Shown here piece by piece: positions 52,701-62,074 of a DNA stretch of 64,000 bases; the first letter of the stretch is position 1, and each line of letters starts with the position of its first letter. This stretch comes from Lachnospiraceae bacterium (GTDB lineage: Bacteria; Bacillota; Clostridia; Lachnospirales; Lachnospiraceae). Made by a program: the position numbers and the translations under genes. The notes under the pieces are model-generated. The model did no database searches, had not been told where the DNA came from, and saw nothing but the letters and a program-made list of their open reading frames with translations. The DNA lies in contig JAFXFO010000034.1 in assembly GCA_017520425.1 (NCBI GenBank), positions 57,419 to 121,418 on the forward strand, written 5' to 3'.

Positions 52701-53547
52701 CGATGTATACAAGGCTGACAGCATTTATGTATGTAAGAATAAGGTGGCTAAGCCTACCGTATTTATCCCGGTATTCCCGGGTACCAACTGTGAATACGAC
52801 AGTACCAAGGCATTTGAGCGTGCAGGTGCAAACGTAATCACCAAGGTATTTAAGAATATGACTGCAGAAGATATCAGAGCTTCTGTGGATGAGTTTGAAA
52901 AGGCTATCGCACAGGCACAGATTATTATGTTCCCCGGCGGATTCTCAGCAGGTGATGAACCGGACGGAAGTGCGAAGTTCTTTGCAACTGCTTTCCAGAA
53001 TGCAAAGATGAAGGAAGCTGTTATGAAGTTGCTTAACGAGCGTGATGGTCTGGCACTTGGTATCTGTAACGGTTTCCAGGCATTGATTAAGCTTGGTCTG
53101 GTACCTTACGGTGAAATCGTAGGACAGAAGGAAGATTCACCCACATTGACCTTCAATACCATCAACAGACATATCTCCAAGATGGTATACACCAAGGTGG
53201 TTTCCAACAAGTCACCCTGGTTACAGGGCGCTGAGCTTGGTGCAACCTACTGTAACCCTGCTTCCCATGGTGAAGGACGTTTCGTAGCACCTAAGGAATG
53301 GCTGGATAAGCTCTTTGCAAACGGTCAGGTAGCCACCCAGTATGCAGACATGTTTGGTAATGTATCCATGGATGAAGAGTACAATATCAATGGCTCTTAT
53401 TGTTCTATCGAAGGTATCACCTCACCGGATGGACGTTGCCTCGGTAAGATGGCACACTCTGAAAGAAGAGACGTGGCTGTGGCAATGAATATTTACGGAG
53501 AACAGGACATGAAGATTTTCGAAAGTGGTGTGAAGTACTTTAAATAA
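49744..53547 (+). CDS. purL: Phosphoribosylformylglycinamidine synthase, single chain
   Basis: 1267 residues. It makes FGAM from FGAR, glutamine and ATP. It is the long single-chain form combining synthetase and glutaminase, unlike the PurS/Q/L complex of Bacilli. Visible are TYWSDHCRHTTF, FKNETHNHPTEIEPFGGAATCLGG, GAGGVSVAIGELADG, a second half with FGLPSIGGKDSMSGSF, and the glutaminase domain with FPGGFSAGDEPDGS and LGICNGFQ (Cys1108). GGAGG 8 bases ahead of the ATG. It is separate from the purEMND cluster. Confidence 0.96.
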   Translation: MGMVRRIYVEKKAPYAVKAKELKGDLKNYLGLDNVEAVREFIRYDVENISDEIFAKACKTVFSEPPVDDLYEETIEIPANGHVFSVEYLPGQFDQRADSAVQCVQFLKEDENPIIKTAVTYMIIGDISAEEMDKIKAYCINPVDSRETDMVKPVTLVTEFEDPADVAIFDGFTSMSEEELKALYSSLGLAMTFKDFLHIQNYFANDEKRDPSMTEIRVLDTYWSDHCRHTTFSTELKDVAFEEGYYKAPIEKTYEDYLATRAEIFAGRSDKFVCLMDLATMAMRKLKKEGKLDDMEQSDEINACSVVVPVEMEYENGEKVTEEWLVFFKNETHNHPTEIEPFGGAATCLGGAIRDPLSGRGYVYQAMRVTGAADPTVPVADTLKGKLSQKKLVRGAANGYSSYGNQIGLATGFVKEIYHPNYVAKRMEIGAVMGAAPRRCVIRETSDPGDIIILLGGRTGRDGCGGATGSSKVHTESSIETCGAEVQKGNAPTERKIQRLFRREEVSKLIKKCNDFGAGGVSVAIGELADGLTVDLDKVPKKYAGLDGTELAISESQERMAVVVDPKDVDTFLGYAAEENLEAIPVAVVTAEPRLVLNWRGNSIVNLKRAFLDTNGAHQETGVKVDMPVKEDNYFKKYAIPAVGEKVEAGDVKGAWVTMLNDLNVCSQKGLVEMFDASIGAGSVFMPYGGQYQLTETQTMVAKLPVLKGKTDTVTMMSYGFDPYLSSWSPYHGAVYAVVESMAKIVATGGDWSKIRFTFQEYFRRMSEDPARWSQPFAALLGAYDAQMGFGLPSIGGKDSMSGSFNEIDVPPTLVSFAVDIAKYGDIVTPELKKAGNKLVRFSIEKDEYDMPVYEAVMALYNAIHELTLDKTIVSAYALDSKGVAAAVSKMAFGNKLGVAVDSAVDVKSLFTNGLGDVVAEIAADKMSALDAADVKYEVIGTVTADAAFVIGDTKITMDEALEAWTSKLEKVFPTKAVKDMDAVNSDVYKADSIYVCKNKVAKPTVFIPVFPGTNCEYDSTKAFERAGANVITKVFKNMTAEDIRASVDEFEKAIAQAQIIMFPGGFSAGDEPDGSAKFFATAFQNAKMKEAVMKLLNERDGLALGICNGFQALIKLGLVPYGEIVGQKEDSPTLTFNTINRHISKMVYTKVVSNKSPWLQGAELGATYCNPASHGEGRFVAPKEWLDKLFANGQVATQYADMFGNVSMDEEYNINGSYCSIEGITSPDGRCLGKMAHSERRDVAVAMNIYGEQDMKIFESGVKYFK

Positions 53548-53557
53548 GAAGTGATAT

Positions 53558-53600
53558 TACCTCAAGAGGGTGGAAGCTTTCTTGAGGTAGTTTGATTTTT
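53558..53600 (+). terminator. Terminator of purL
   Basis: Stem TACCTCAAGA / TCTTGAGGTA followed by TTTGATTTTT. Confidence 0.83.
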
Positions 53601-53785
53601 AGTTCACAAATAGAAATAAAGCAGTTTTATACTATTTTATGATAGATTTTTTATGTTAACTTAAACGTATAAGCGAAATAATAAATACTGTGTGCACAAA
53701 ATAGGGGGAAATGCACCAAAGAGTTATTTGTTTAACTTTTACAAATAGTAATGCACATGAAGATGTGTGAAACCGGGAGGAATTT
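53601..53785 (+). promoter_or_regulatory. Leader of the giant surface-protein gene
   Basis: A gene-free leader. TATACT at 53628-53633 may be a -10 (TTCACA 19 bases ahead). TGCAC occurs three times (53693, 53712, 53752), and TATTTGT/ACAAATA (53725-53747) can form a hairpin. It ends with GGGAGG 5 bases before the ATG. It matches no riboswitch I know. Confidence 0.3.
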
Positions 53786-56700
53786 ATGAAAAAGGGAATG
53801 AAACGAGTAATTGCATTTGTAATGGCGCTGGTGATGACATTCGGCATACAAATGCCACAGAAGGCAGAAGCTGCGTCTGCAGAAGACAGATATGCAGGTG
53901 AGTATGGAATTGAACAGCTTCTTTCTTATTATCAGTATGTTACAAGAGGAGATTGTAATATAGGTGTACATACTTTGGGACCTGTGGCAGTAGGCGGTAG
54001 CTTGTCTTCAAACGGAACGATAGGTGATGCGGCTTATGCACCTTCCTATGCCAAGCATCTTGTAACGGCACAAATCGGATATTCAACGGATTATTATGCT
54101 ACGACCAGAGCATTTTATTACGGAACAGCTTCCGGAGGGAATTTGACGGGATTTACCCAAAATGCAAATTTCATGGATCTTGAGGCAAATTTCCCTGCGA
54201 TTATTGCAGAGTCGGAAGCACTGAAGACCGGTGCTGTAAAAGCAACCAAAGACGGCAATGTTTTAATCTGTGATTTTAATGCAGCTTCCGTATATGAGAT
54301 TCCGTATAGTGATTTATATGCAGCAAAAGATTTAAATATTATTATTAATAATGTTAATGACTTCAAAACAAAGAAGTGTGTTATCAATTTTACCGGTGTA
54401 GGTTCCAATATGGTGAATTTGGATAATGCACAGTCAAGAGGCGCAGAAAACTCCTATAGTTTGAACGTATATTTTAACGGAGTTAAGTCAGGAGAAGGTT
54501 GGAAACCGGCGAAAGGCGGATTATATACAGACGGTCTGGGCGGTTTTCAGTGTAACCTTAATGGTATGAAGTTGATTTATAACTTCCCGGATGCTACACA
54601 TGAAATTATTCATATGGAAACGTTCGGTCATGTGGTTGCTCCTCAGGCAGTTGTATGCTGTGCCAGCGGTAGTATGGAAGGCGGTGTAATTGCTAAGGAA
54701 GTAAGCCTTAAGTATGGTGGTGTAGAAGCACATTTCTATCCGTTTAGCAACATGAACAGCGTTGTGAACGGAACCGGCGGAAGTAATGAGAGCGGAATGG
54801 TGCAGAACATCAAATTAATCAAGAAATTTGTAGATCCTTCAAACGGGGCAACAATGGGACAGCCGGCACAGGGTGCTTTGTTTGCGCTGTATAAAGATGC
54901 AGATTGCACCATGCCTGTGATTACAGATGTAGAAGCAGTTAAGCAGAAAAACGGTGAATATGTGGTAACAATAACCGGTTCAGCTGTATCAAAAGGAAAT
55001 ACATATTATTTGAAAGAAACCAGAGCAGCAGTGGGCTTTATGATAAATGATACCGTTTATTGCTGCAGAGTTAACGCAGACGGAACCGTAGACTATAAGA
55101 AGTTAAGTGAGCCGGATTCCGCATATAGCAGCGAATTCCCTGAATGTATCAACCAGAAGGAAATCCAGGCTTTGCTTATTACAGTAGTGGACAAGGATAC
55201 AAAGCTTCCCATAGCTGATTGCAAAGTCGAGATTACCAAAAACGGATCGTCCGAAAAATGGACAGCAGAAACAGACGAAAACGGTAAAATCTACCTGAAA
55301 GATATTCCGAATGGAGATTATGTGGCAAAGGTAGTGGCTACACCGGATGCGTACAAGACGATAGATGGTGCAGATTCTGTGGCGGTGAATGTCCCGAATG
55401 GCAAAACCGGTACGGGTGTATTAGAGTTGCAGAAAAGAGTGGGTGATTTGGTGGTTGAAGTTACCGAAAAAGACAATTATCCCAATAAGATGCAGGGAGC
55501 GACTGTAACCATCAGCGGCAATGGCTGTCCGGACCAGACTGTAACCATTGAAGCAGACGGTACTGCAACGGTTACCGGATTGCCCATCGGCAGCTATACT
55601 GTAACAGTACAAACTGTTCCGGATAAGTACAATTTGGCAACATCAGAAACCAATCCCAAAACAGCAGTTGTGGTAGAAGATCCTACCGTAAAAGTACCGT
55701 TTGTAGTAGAAAAGAAGACCGGCAAAATTACGGTTGTTGTAAACGAATACGGAAAACCGGATGTTAAGATACCTAACGCAAGTATAACCATCAGTGGAAA
55801 CGGATGTCCTGACCAGACAGTTACTACCGGTCCTGACGGTTCTGTTACCGTAGATAATTTGCCAATTGGCAACTATAATGTAAAAGTTAATTCTGTTCCG
55901 GACGGATATAATATTGTTGATCCGGACAATAAGGACGCAACAGTAACAGAGGGCTCTGATTCGAAAATTCCTTTTGCGGTAAGTAAGCAGGTTGGATGCT
56001 TAAAAGTTATTGTGACAGAAAAAGACAATGCTACCAATAAGATTGCAAACGCAGTGGTAACAATTGTTGGAGAAGACTATTCTAATGAGGTAAAGACCGG
56101 TCCTGACGGAACGGTTACCGTTACGAATTTACCGGTTGGTGAATATACCGTAACAATCAATTCCGTACCGGGTAATTACAACATTGTAACACCCAATAGT
56201 GATACCAAGACAATAACAGAAGGAAGTACACCCACAGAGTATCCTTTCTATGTAGAGAAGAAAACCGGTTCTTTGGTGGTTGTTATCACGGAATATAACA
56301 AACCTTCAAATACAATTGAAGGAGCAAAGGTTGAGATTAAAGACAGTAACGGAACTGTTGTAACAACAACTCCTACCGTAACTACTGATGCAAATGGTCA
56401 GGTAAAGGTAGAGAAATTACCGATTGGTGAATATACGGTTACTGTAAAAGAGGTGCCCGGCGATTATAAGGTAACCTGCGATGGTATTGATACTCAGTTT
56501 GTGGAAGAGAAGACGACTCCAACCAAGTATGAGTTTGAAGTGACAAAGAAAGTAGGTCATTTGTTAGTAACTGTAACAGAGCAGGGAGATGCTACCAAAA
56601 AGATTGCAAACGCAGAGGTAAATGTATCCGGTGAAGGATATAATAAGAACTTCAAAACGAATGCAAACGGTCAGGTAGAGGTCAAGAATTTACCTGTGGG

Positions 56701-59700
56701 AGAATACAAAGTAACTGTAAACAATGTGCCGAACAACTATAAGGTGGTTGGTGACAATTTTGACACAGAAATGGTGAATGAAGACGCTACCACAGCATAT
56801 TCCTTCGTAGTAACTAAGAAAGTCGGTAATCTGACTGTTGTTGTAACGGAAAAGAATAATAAAGATAATAAAATCGATTGTTATAAGGTGACGATTACCG
56901 GAACAGATTATGAAAAGACGATTGAAACTACCAACGGTGATGTAACAGTAAGCGGATTGCCTGTAGGAGAATATACTGTAAAGGTTGTTCAGGTAAAAGA
57001 CGGTTATGAAGTCACAGGCGGTAATGAGAAGACCTTATCGGTGAAGGAAAACCAGACTACCGAATATCCTTATGAAGTAATTCAGCAGAAGGGTAATTTG
57101 AAGGTTATAGTAACAGAGTATAACAATGCTTCTAACAAAATTGATGGAGCAACTGTGAAAGTATCCGGTCCTGACGGTTATTCTACAACTGTTACTACTG
57201 GAAAGGATGGTAGTGCAACTATAACAGGACTTCCTGTGGGAAGTTATACAGTAACAGTGGAAAGTGTTCCGGGTGAATATAAGATAACCGGTAAGGAACA
57301 AAAGGTTGATGTGGTAGCTAAGAATACAACCACTGAATATCCATTTGAAGTAACGCTAAAGGTAGGCGCATTACAGGTAATTGTTACAGAAAAAGACAAT
57401 GCAAATGTTAAGGTTCAGGATGTGTCCGTAACCATTACGGGAGAGGGTTACAATAATACCACTAAAACCGATGCTAACGGTATGGTAACTGTTACTAATC
57501 TTATGGTTGGTAATTATACTGTAAAAGTAAATTCCGTACCGGCCATTTATAATGTGTATGGAGACGATAATAAAACTGACGGTGTAGAGGACGGCAAGAC
57601 CACTTCCTATGAATTCAAGGTGGTAAAGAAAACCGGTTCTTTACAGGTGATTGTAACCGATGAACGTACCAATAATCCGGTACCGAATGCAAAGCTTGAA
57701 ATCAAGGAAAAAGACGGAAAGGTAGTAACAACGGTTACTACAAATGCAGAAGGTAAAGCGGTAGTAGAAAACCTGCCTATTGGTGATTATGAGGTTACCA
57801 TTAAAGAAGTGCCCGGTGAGTATTCCGTTACAACGGATAAGACAATCACAAATACCGTTAAGGAAGGTCAAACGACTGAATACGAGTATAAAGTAGATAA
57901 GCAGGGAAGTTTAGAAATCATCATAAAGGATGTTGAGGGTACACCGATTCAGGGGGCAGAAATTGAGATTGTTTATCCTGATGGTACCAAGGAAACTGTA
58001 GAGACTGATAGTGAAGGTAAATTTACTAAGGATCAGGTTACAGAAGGTAATTGTACCGTAACGGTAAAGGACGTTCCGAATAATTATGACATTATTCCGC
58101 CTTCTTCAATGGAGAAGCCGATTAAACCGAACGAAAAAACAGAATACAAGTTTGAGATTACCACAACCCAACCGGTGGGACATTTACATGTGGTGATTAC
58201 AGATGCAAGAACCGGAGATAAGATTGCAGGAGCAAAGGTGACTGTTACCGGTCCCGACGGTTATAAAAAGACAGACATTCTTACGGATTCACACGGTAGT
58301 ATTACTATAAACGGTTTGAATGCCGGTGAGTATACCGTAAAGGTGACTTATGTACCCGACGATTATACCATACTGGATAAGGATACACTCGCTCTGCCGG
58401 TGGAAGCCAACCAAACCACGCAGTATGAATACAAAGTAGATAAGTTCGGTTCCCTTACAATTGTTGTAAAGGATGAGAGAACCAATCAGAAAGTACCCAA
58501 TGCTGAATTAGAAGTAAAGGATGAGAAGGGTAATGTTACTCCTGTGAATACAGGGGATTCTGGTCAGGTGAATTTGGATAATCTGTTGACAGGACAATAT
58601 AAAGTAACTGTGAAAGTAGTGCCTGAGAACTATACAGTAACTTCTGATAAGGAATTAGAACTTCCGGTGGAAGCTAAAAAAACTACGACTTATGAATACA
58701 AGATAGATACACTTGGTAATATGACCATTGTAGTTATTGATGAAAAAACAGGTCAGAAAGTACCTAATGCTGAACTGGAAGTTAAAGACAGCAAGGGAAA
58801 TAAAAAAACTGTTACAACAGGTGATGAGGCTGAAGTAAACTTGACCGGATTGCCTACCGGTAAGTATACCGTGACCATTACGAAAGTACCGGAAGAATAT
58901 ACCGTAACAACCAATAAGGTTATTTATCCGGAAGTAATTGTTAACGATACGGTTACTTGCGAATACAAGGTAAATAAACTGGGTAGCTTGCAGATTGTTG
59001 TAAGGGATGAACGTACAAATAATTTAGTACCCGGTGCAATAGTAGAGGTTAAGGATTCCGAGGGAAATATTGTTACGGATACAGATACCGTGAAGACAGA
59101 TGCAAGAGGACAGATTACAATTTCTAATTTGCCTGTTGGTGACTATCAGGTTACCATCAAGGAAGTTCCCAACAATTATGAAGTGACTACCGATGAGGAA
59201 ATCACTAGTAAGGTTGAACCCAATAAGACGACTGAGTTTGTGTACAAAGTAGACAAATTTGGTAATCTGAATATTATTGTAAAAGACGATGATGGCAGGG
59301 TTGTACCGAAAGCAGAGTTGGAGATTGAGTATCCGGACGGTAAAAAAGAAACAGTTACTACTGACGAGAACGGCAAAGTAGAACTGGAAAGAATACCGGT
59401 AGGTGAACATAAGGTTACTATTACTAAAATACCGGAAGGCTATACTGTGACCACCGATAAAGAATTTACAAAGGTGGTATTACCTAATCGGGATACTGTT
59501 TATGAATTTGAAATTATCAATCATAACGAGTACGGTAATCTGAGTATTGTAGTTACGGATGTCCGTGATGCGTCAAAGAAAGTGGCCGGAGCAACAGTGG
59601 AAATTAAGGATGCAAATGATAATCTTGCAACATCTACCCCTACTGTAACAACAGATGCCGATGGTATGGTTCTGGTGAAAGACTTACTTGTAGGTGAGTA

Positions 59701-60322
59701 TACGGTAACCATTAAGGAAGTACCGAATGATTATGACGTAGTTACCGATACAGAGATTAAGGCAACAGTAGAAGCTGATAAAACTGCAGAATATCAGTAT
59801 AAGGTAGACAAATTAGGAACCCTTGTAATTGTTGTTCGTGACGAAAAGACAAATGCAGTAGTACCCGGTGCAGATGTAACCATTAAAGATGCAGCAGGCA
59901 ATGAAATCGGAACAGCAACTACTGATGCAGAAGGTAAGGTTAAGAAAGAGAAATTACCTGTAGGAGAATATACTGTAATAATTGACAAGGTACCTTCCGG
60001 ATATACCGTAAGTACCAACAAGGAATTGAAGAATACTGTATTGGCGAAGAAGGAGACCTTATATGAATTTAAGGTAAATAAGAGGGAAACTACTACAAAC
60101 AACAATTCGTCATCAGCACAGTCAACTCCTGCACCTACTACACCGCCTGCAACTACTACCACCGTAACATCAAATACACCTGTTAACACAAATGGTGTTG
60201 CAATATCCCCCAAGACAGGAGACGAGTTCCCGGCTATGGGAGTACTAATTGTTATGATGATGGTCGGTATTGGTCTGGTTATTGTAGAGGACAACAGAAA
60301 GAAAAACAAAGAATGTAAGTAA
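53786..60322 (+). CDS. Giant sortase-anchored surface protein with 18 Cna-B-like repeats
   Basis: 2178 residues. Signal peptide 1-30. A choice-of-anchor-A-like head (about 40-320; LNVYFNG, LIYNFPDATHEI, GGVIAKEVS, EAHFYPF) is followed by a SpaA-like domain (about 345-455; KGNTYYLKETRAAVGF). Then come 18 tandem Cna-B/SpaA-like repeats of about 90 residues (about 463-2101), each starting (N/S)L-x-V-V-V-T-(E/D) and containing TTD-x-(N/D)G and LPVGEYTVT(V/I). A Ser/Thr/Pro stretch, the sortase site SPKTG (2141-2145), a membrane helix and a basic tail end the protein. The repeats would form a long stalk projecting the head. SPKTG instead of LPXTG indicates a class of sortase specific for (S/N)PXTG-like sites. 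No sortase gene is in the window. Confidence 0.93.
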   Translation: MKKGMKRVIAFVMALVMTFGIQMPQKAEAASAEDRYAGEYGIEQLLSYYQYVTRGDCNIGVHTLGPVAVGGSLSSNGTIGDAAYAPSYAKHLVTAQIGYSTDYYATTRAFYYGTASGGNLTGFTQNANFMDLEANFPAIIAESEALKTGAVKATKDGNVLICDFNAASVYEIPYSDLYAAKDLNIIINNVNDFKTKKCVINFTGVGSNMVNLDNAQSRGAENSYSLNVYFNGVKSGEGWKPAKGGLYTDGLGGFQCNLNGMKLIYNFPDATHEIIHMETFGHVVAPQAVVCCASGSMEGGVIAKEVSLKYGGVEAHFYPFSNMNSVVNGTGGSNESGMVQNIKLIKKFVDPSNGATMGQPAQGALFALYKDADCTMPVITDVEAVKQKNGEYVVTITGSAVSKGNTYYLKETRAAVGFMINDTVYCCRVNADGTVDYKKLSEPDSAYSSEFPECINQKEIQALLITVVDKDTKLPIADCKVEITKNGSSEKWTAETDENGKIYLKDIPNGDYVAKVVATPDAYKTIDGADSVAVNVPNGKTGTGVLELQKRVGDLVVEVTEKDNYPNKMQGATVTISGNGCPDQTVTIEADGTATVTGLPIGSYTVTVQTVPDKYNLATSETNPKTAVVVEDPTVKVPFVVEKKTGKITVVVNEYGKPDVKIPNASITISGNGCPDQTVTTGPDGSVTVDNLPIGNYNVKVNSVPDGYNIVDPDNKDATVTEGSDSKIPFAVSKQVGCLKVIVTEKDNATNKIANAVVTIVGEDYSNEVKTGPDGTVTVTNLPVGEYTVTINSVPGNYNIVTPNSDTKTITEGSTPTEYPFYVEKKTGSLVVVITEYNKPSNTIEGAKVEIKDSNGTVVTTTPTVTTDANGQVKVEKLPIGEYTVTVKEVPGDYKVTCDGIDTQFVEEKTTPTKYEFEVTKKVGHLLVTVTEQGDATKKIANAEVNVSGEGYNKNFKTNANGQVEVKNLPVGEYKVTVNNVPNNYKVVGDNFDTEMVNEDATTAYSFVVTKKVGNLTVVVTEKNNKDNKIDCYKVTITGTDYEKTIETTNGDVTVSGLPVGEYTVKVVQVKDGYEVTGGNEKTLSVKENQTTEYPYEVIQQKGNLKVIVTEYNNASNKIDGATVKVSGPDGYSTTVTTGKDGSATITGLPVGSYTVTVESVPGEYKITGKEQKVDVVAKNTTTEYPFEVTLKVGALQVIVTEKDNANVKVQDVSVTITGEGYNNTTKTDANGMVTVTNLMVGNYTVKVNSVPAIYNVYGDDNKTDGVEDGKTTSYEFKVVKKTGSLQVIVTDERTNNPVPNAKLEIKEKDGKVVTTVTTNAEGKAVVENLPIGDYEVTIKEVPGEYSVTTDKTITNTVKEGQTTEYEYKVDKQGSLEIIIKDVEGTPIQGAEIEIVYPDGTKETVETDSEGKFTKDQVTEGNCTVTVKDVPNNYDIIPPSSMEKPIKPNEKTEYKFEITTTQPVGHLHVVITDARTGDKIAGAKVTVTGPDGYKKTDILTDSHGSITINGLNAGEYTVKVTYVPDDYTILDKDTLALPVEANQTTQYEYKVDKFGSLTIVVKDERTNQKVPNAELEVKDEKGNVTPVNTGDSGQVNLDNLLTGQYKVTVKVVPENYTVTSDKELELPVEAKKTTTYEYKIDTLGNMTIVVIDEKTGQKVPNAELEVKDSKGNKKTVTTGDEAEVNLTGLPTGKYTVTITKVPEEYTVTTNKVIYPEVIVNDTVTCEYKVNKLGSLQIVVRDERTNNLVPGAIVEVKDSEGNIVTDTDTVKTDARGQITISNLPVGDYQVTIKEVPNNYEVTTDEEITSKVEPNKTTEFVYKVDKFGNLNIIVKDDDGRVVPKAELEIEYPDGKKETVTTDENGKVELERIPVGEHKVTITKIPEGYTVTTDKEFTKVVLPNRDTVYEFEIINHNEYGNLSIVVTDVRDASKKVAGATVEIKDANDNLATSTPTVTTDADGMVLVKDLLVGEYTVTIKEVPNDYDVVTDTEIKATVEADKTAEYQYKVDKLGTLVIVVRDEKTNAVVPGADVTIKDAAGNEIGTATTDAEGKVKKEKLPVGEYTVIIDKVPSGYTVSTNKELKNTVLAKKETLYEFKVNKRETTTNNNSSSAQSTPAPTTPPATTTTVTSNTPVNTNGVAISPKTGDEFPAMGVLIVMMMVGIGLVIVEDNRKKNKECK

Positions 60323-60346
60323 AACATATAATGCATATGTAATAAG

Positions 60347-60395
60347 ACAGACTGTTTTATACGGTGGTATAAGACAGTCTGTTCTTGTTTTCTTG
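60347..60395 (+). terminator. Terminator of the giant gene
   Basis: 16-bp stem ACAGACTGTTTTATAC / GTATAAGACAGTCTGT (one wobble), loop GGTG, then TCTTGTTTTC. Confidence 0.87.
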
Positions 60396-60487
60396 CGATT
60401 CATAAAAAATAATGTTAGAATAACAGTAGTTAGCGTAACCAAAGAAGATAAAGTTCTGTCTATATAGGTAAGGAAGGGAGAATGCTT

Positions 60488-61045
60488 ATGGAAGACAGTC
60501 AGATAATTGAATTGTACTGGCAGAGGTCAGAGCGTGCCATAGGAGAAACCGCCAAGAAATATGGAAAATTATGCCGGCATATTGCTATGAATATAGTGGG
60601 CAATTTTTCGGATGCGGAAGAATGCGAGAATGATACCTATGTGGCTACCTGGAATGCCATTCCCCCTACCAGACCCAATGTTTTTTCCGCCTTTTTAATC
60701 AAGATTGTCCGTAATATAGCCCTAAACCGTTATGAATATAATAAGGCACAGAAGCGTAACCATGAATTCGACCTGGTGCTGGAGGAGCTGGAAGGCTGTG
60801 TGGCCGGCAAGGATACGGTGGAATCAGCATATGAAGAAGGTGTATTGGCAAGCTATCTGGATGCGTTTCTGGAGCAGCTGCCAAAGGAAAAGAGAGTTAT
60901 GTTTGTGCGCAGATACTGGTATTCCGATTCAGTGAAGGATATTGCCAAGCGCCTGCAAATCAGCGAAAGTAAGGTGAAAACCACACTGTTTCGTACCAGA
61001 AACGAACTGCAGGACTATCTGGCAGACAAAGGCATAGTGGTTTAG
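60488..61045 (+). CDS. ECF-type RNA polymerase sigma factor
   Basis: 185 residues. Sigma-70 region 2 (ISDAEEC-like NFSDAEECENDTYVATWNAIPP) and region 4 (LPKEKRVMFVRRYWYSDSVKDIAKRL, ISESKVKTTLFRTRNEL) are clear. The ATG at 60488 has AGGAAGGGAG 7 bases ahead; the one at 60482 is too close. The next gene encodes a membrane protein of the usual anti-sigma layout. Its target promoters are not known. Confidence 0.92.
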   Translation: MEDSQIIELYWQRSERAIGETAKKYGKLCRHIAMNIVGNFSDAEECENDTYVATWNAIPPTRPNVFSAFLIKIVRNIALNRYEYNKAQKRNHEFDLVLEELEGCVAGKDTVESAYEEGVLASYLDAFLEQLPKEKRVMFVRRYWYSDSVKDIAKRLQISESKVKTTLFRTRNELQDYLADKGIVV

Positions 61046-61068
61046 GATAGAGAAAGGATGGTTAAGAA

Positions 61069-61932
61069 ATGACAGGAAATGATTTGTTTCGTGAAGTGGG
61101 AAACATCAGTGAGAAATATGTAACAGAAGCAGAGGAAACCAAACGCTCTATCATTCACAATGTGGTATTTCGAAGAAGCTTAGCTACCGCAGCCTGCCTG
61201 ATGGTTTGTGTGGGACTCTATTTCAGTACCCGTACCGGCAGGAAGGAAGCAACAGCAGACAGTAGCGAAGGTTCCGGACCTCAGTATGATGCGGCGACGA
61301 ATGAAGTGCATGTGGCAGTGGGAGAGCAGGATGCAGATGGAGGTTTCCGTTTTAAGGATATTCTGGATTCCTTGGGAGGCAATAACAAAACGGATAATGC
61401 ACCTCAAGATTATTATCAGGAGTCAGCATCTTCTTCCGAAAGGGTGGAAAGTGAAACTGCTAATACACCGGAGGAGGACTTAGGGGCATCCGGCGGTTAT
61501 TGGATGGATACCATTGACAGGCTTTGTGCATATCCTAATGATTACAAAGCACTCTTGCAGACGGATGCTTTTGTGGTAGCACACGGAACGGTAAAGAGTG
61601 GTATGCCTCAGTGGGAAGCTTTCTTGCAAAGTGTAGAACAGGGTGATACAGCGTATGTGGATGTGGTACAGTTTACGGAAGAAGGAGATGCCGTTATTTC
61701 GGCGGTTGTATTTCTGGGAGATTGGTATTATGTTTTGGCAGACCATACCAGGGATGCCTGGGGCAAGCAGGATATGTTAGAATATGAATACAGATATCTC
61801 TATCTTGACCGGCAGGATGGAAGAACTCGGGTGGTATTGACAGATTTGAAACTGGGTGAAGAAGAAATCAGTAATGCAATAGATATGGAACCCACCGAAT
61901 TCTTTGAATTGATACAATATGTAAATGACTAA
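61069..61932 (+). CDS. Membrane protein, putative anti-sigma partner
   Basis: 287 residues. A short cytoplasmic N-terminus (GNDLFREVGNISEKYVTEAEE), one membrane helix (about 36-53, LATAACLMVCVGLYF) and an outer domain of about 230 residues. The N-part SEKYVTEAEE is common in clostridial proteins paired with such sigma factors. It lacks a zinc anti-sigma motif. Cotranscription with the sigma gene (23-base gap) supports an anti-sigma role, which is inference. Confidence 0.75.
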   Translation: MTGNDLFREVGNISEKYVTEAEETKRSIIHNVVFRRSLATAACLMVCVGLYFSTRTGRKEATADSSEGSGPQYDAATNEVHVAVGEQDADGGFRFKDILDSLGGNNKTDNAPQDYYQESASSSERVESETANTPEEDLGASGGYWMDTIDRLCAYPNDYKALLQTDAFVVAHGTVKSGMPQWEAFLQSVEQGDTAYVDVVQFTEEGDAVISAVVFLGDWYYVLADHTRDAWGKQDMLEYEYRYLYLDRQDGRTRVVLTDLKLGEEEISNAIDMEPTEFFELIQYVND

Positions 61933-61934
61933 GA

Positions 61935-61971
61935 AAAAACTCTTAGAGGCAGATGCTTCTAAGAGTTTTTT
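61935..61971 (+). terminator. Terminator of the sigma operon
   Basis: Stem AAAAACTCTTAGA / TCTAAGAGTTTTT with a T-run. Confidence 0.9.
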
Positions 61972-61995
61972 GTGTCGGGAATCCGTATAAATACC

Positions 61996-62024
61996 TTGCA
62001 TAAATCGACAAGTTTCGATAAAAT
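61996..62024 (+). promoter_or_regulatory. Sigma-A promoter of the nhaC-like gene
   Basis: TTGCAT (61996-62001) and TAAAAT (62019-62024), 17-base spacer, 51 bases ahead of the gene. A small GCCC-GAAA-GGGC hairpin lies between. Confidence 0.65.
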
Positions 62025-62074
62025 AGAAGCATGGGTATAGAATAAGCCCGAAAGGGCGGAATGAGAGGAAAACT

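Noticed and set aside
53900-60400. Several minus-strand open frames of 60-180 codons across the giant gene.
   Set aside because: They mirror the repeat structure of the plus-strand gene, have no ribosome sites and contain no recognisable motif.
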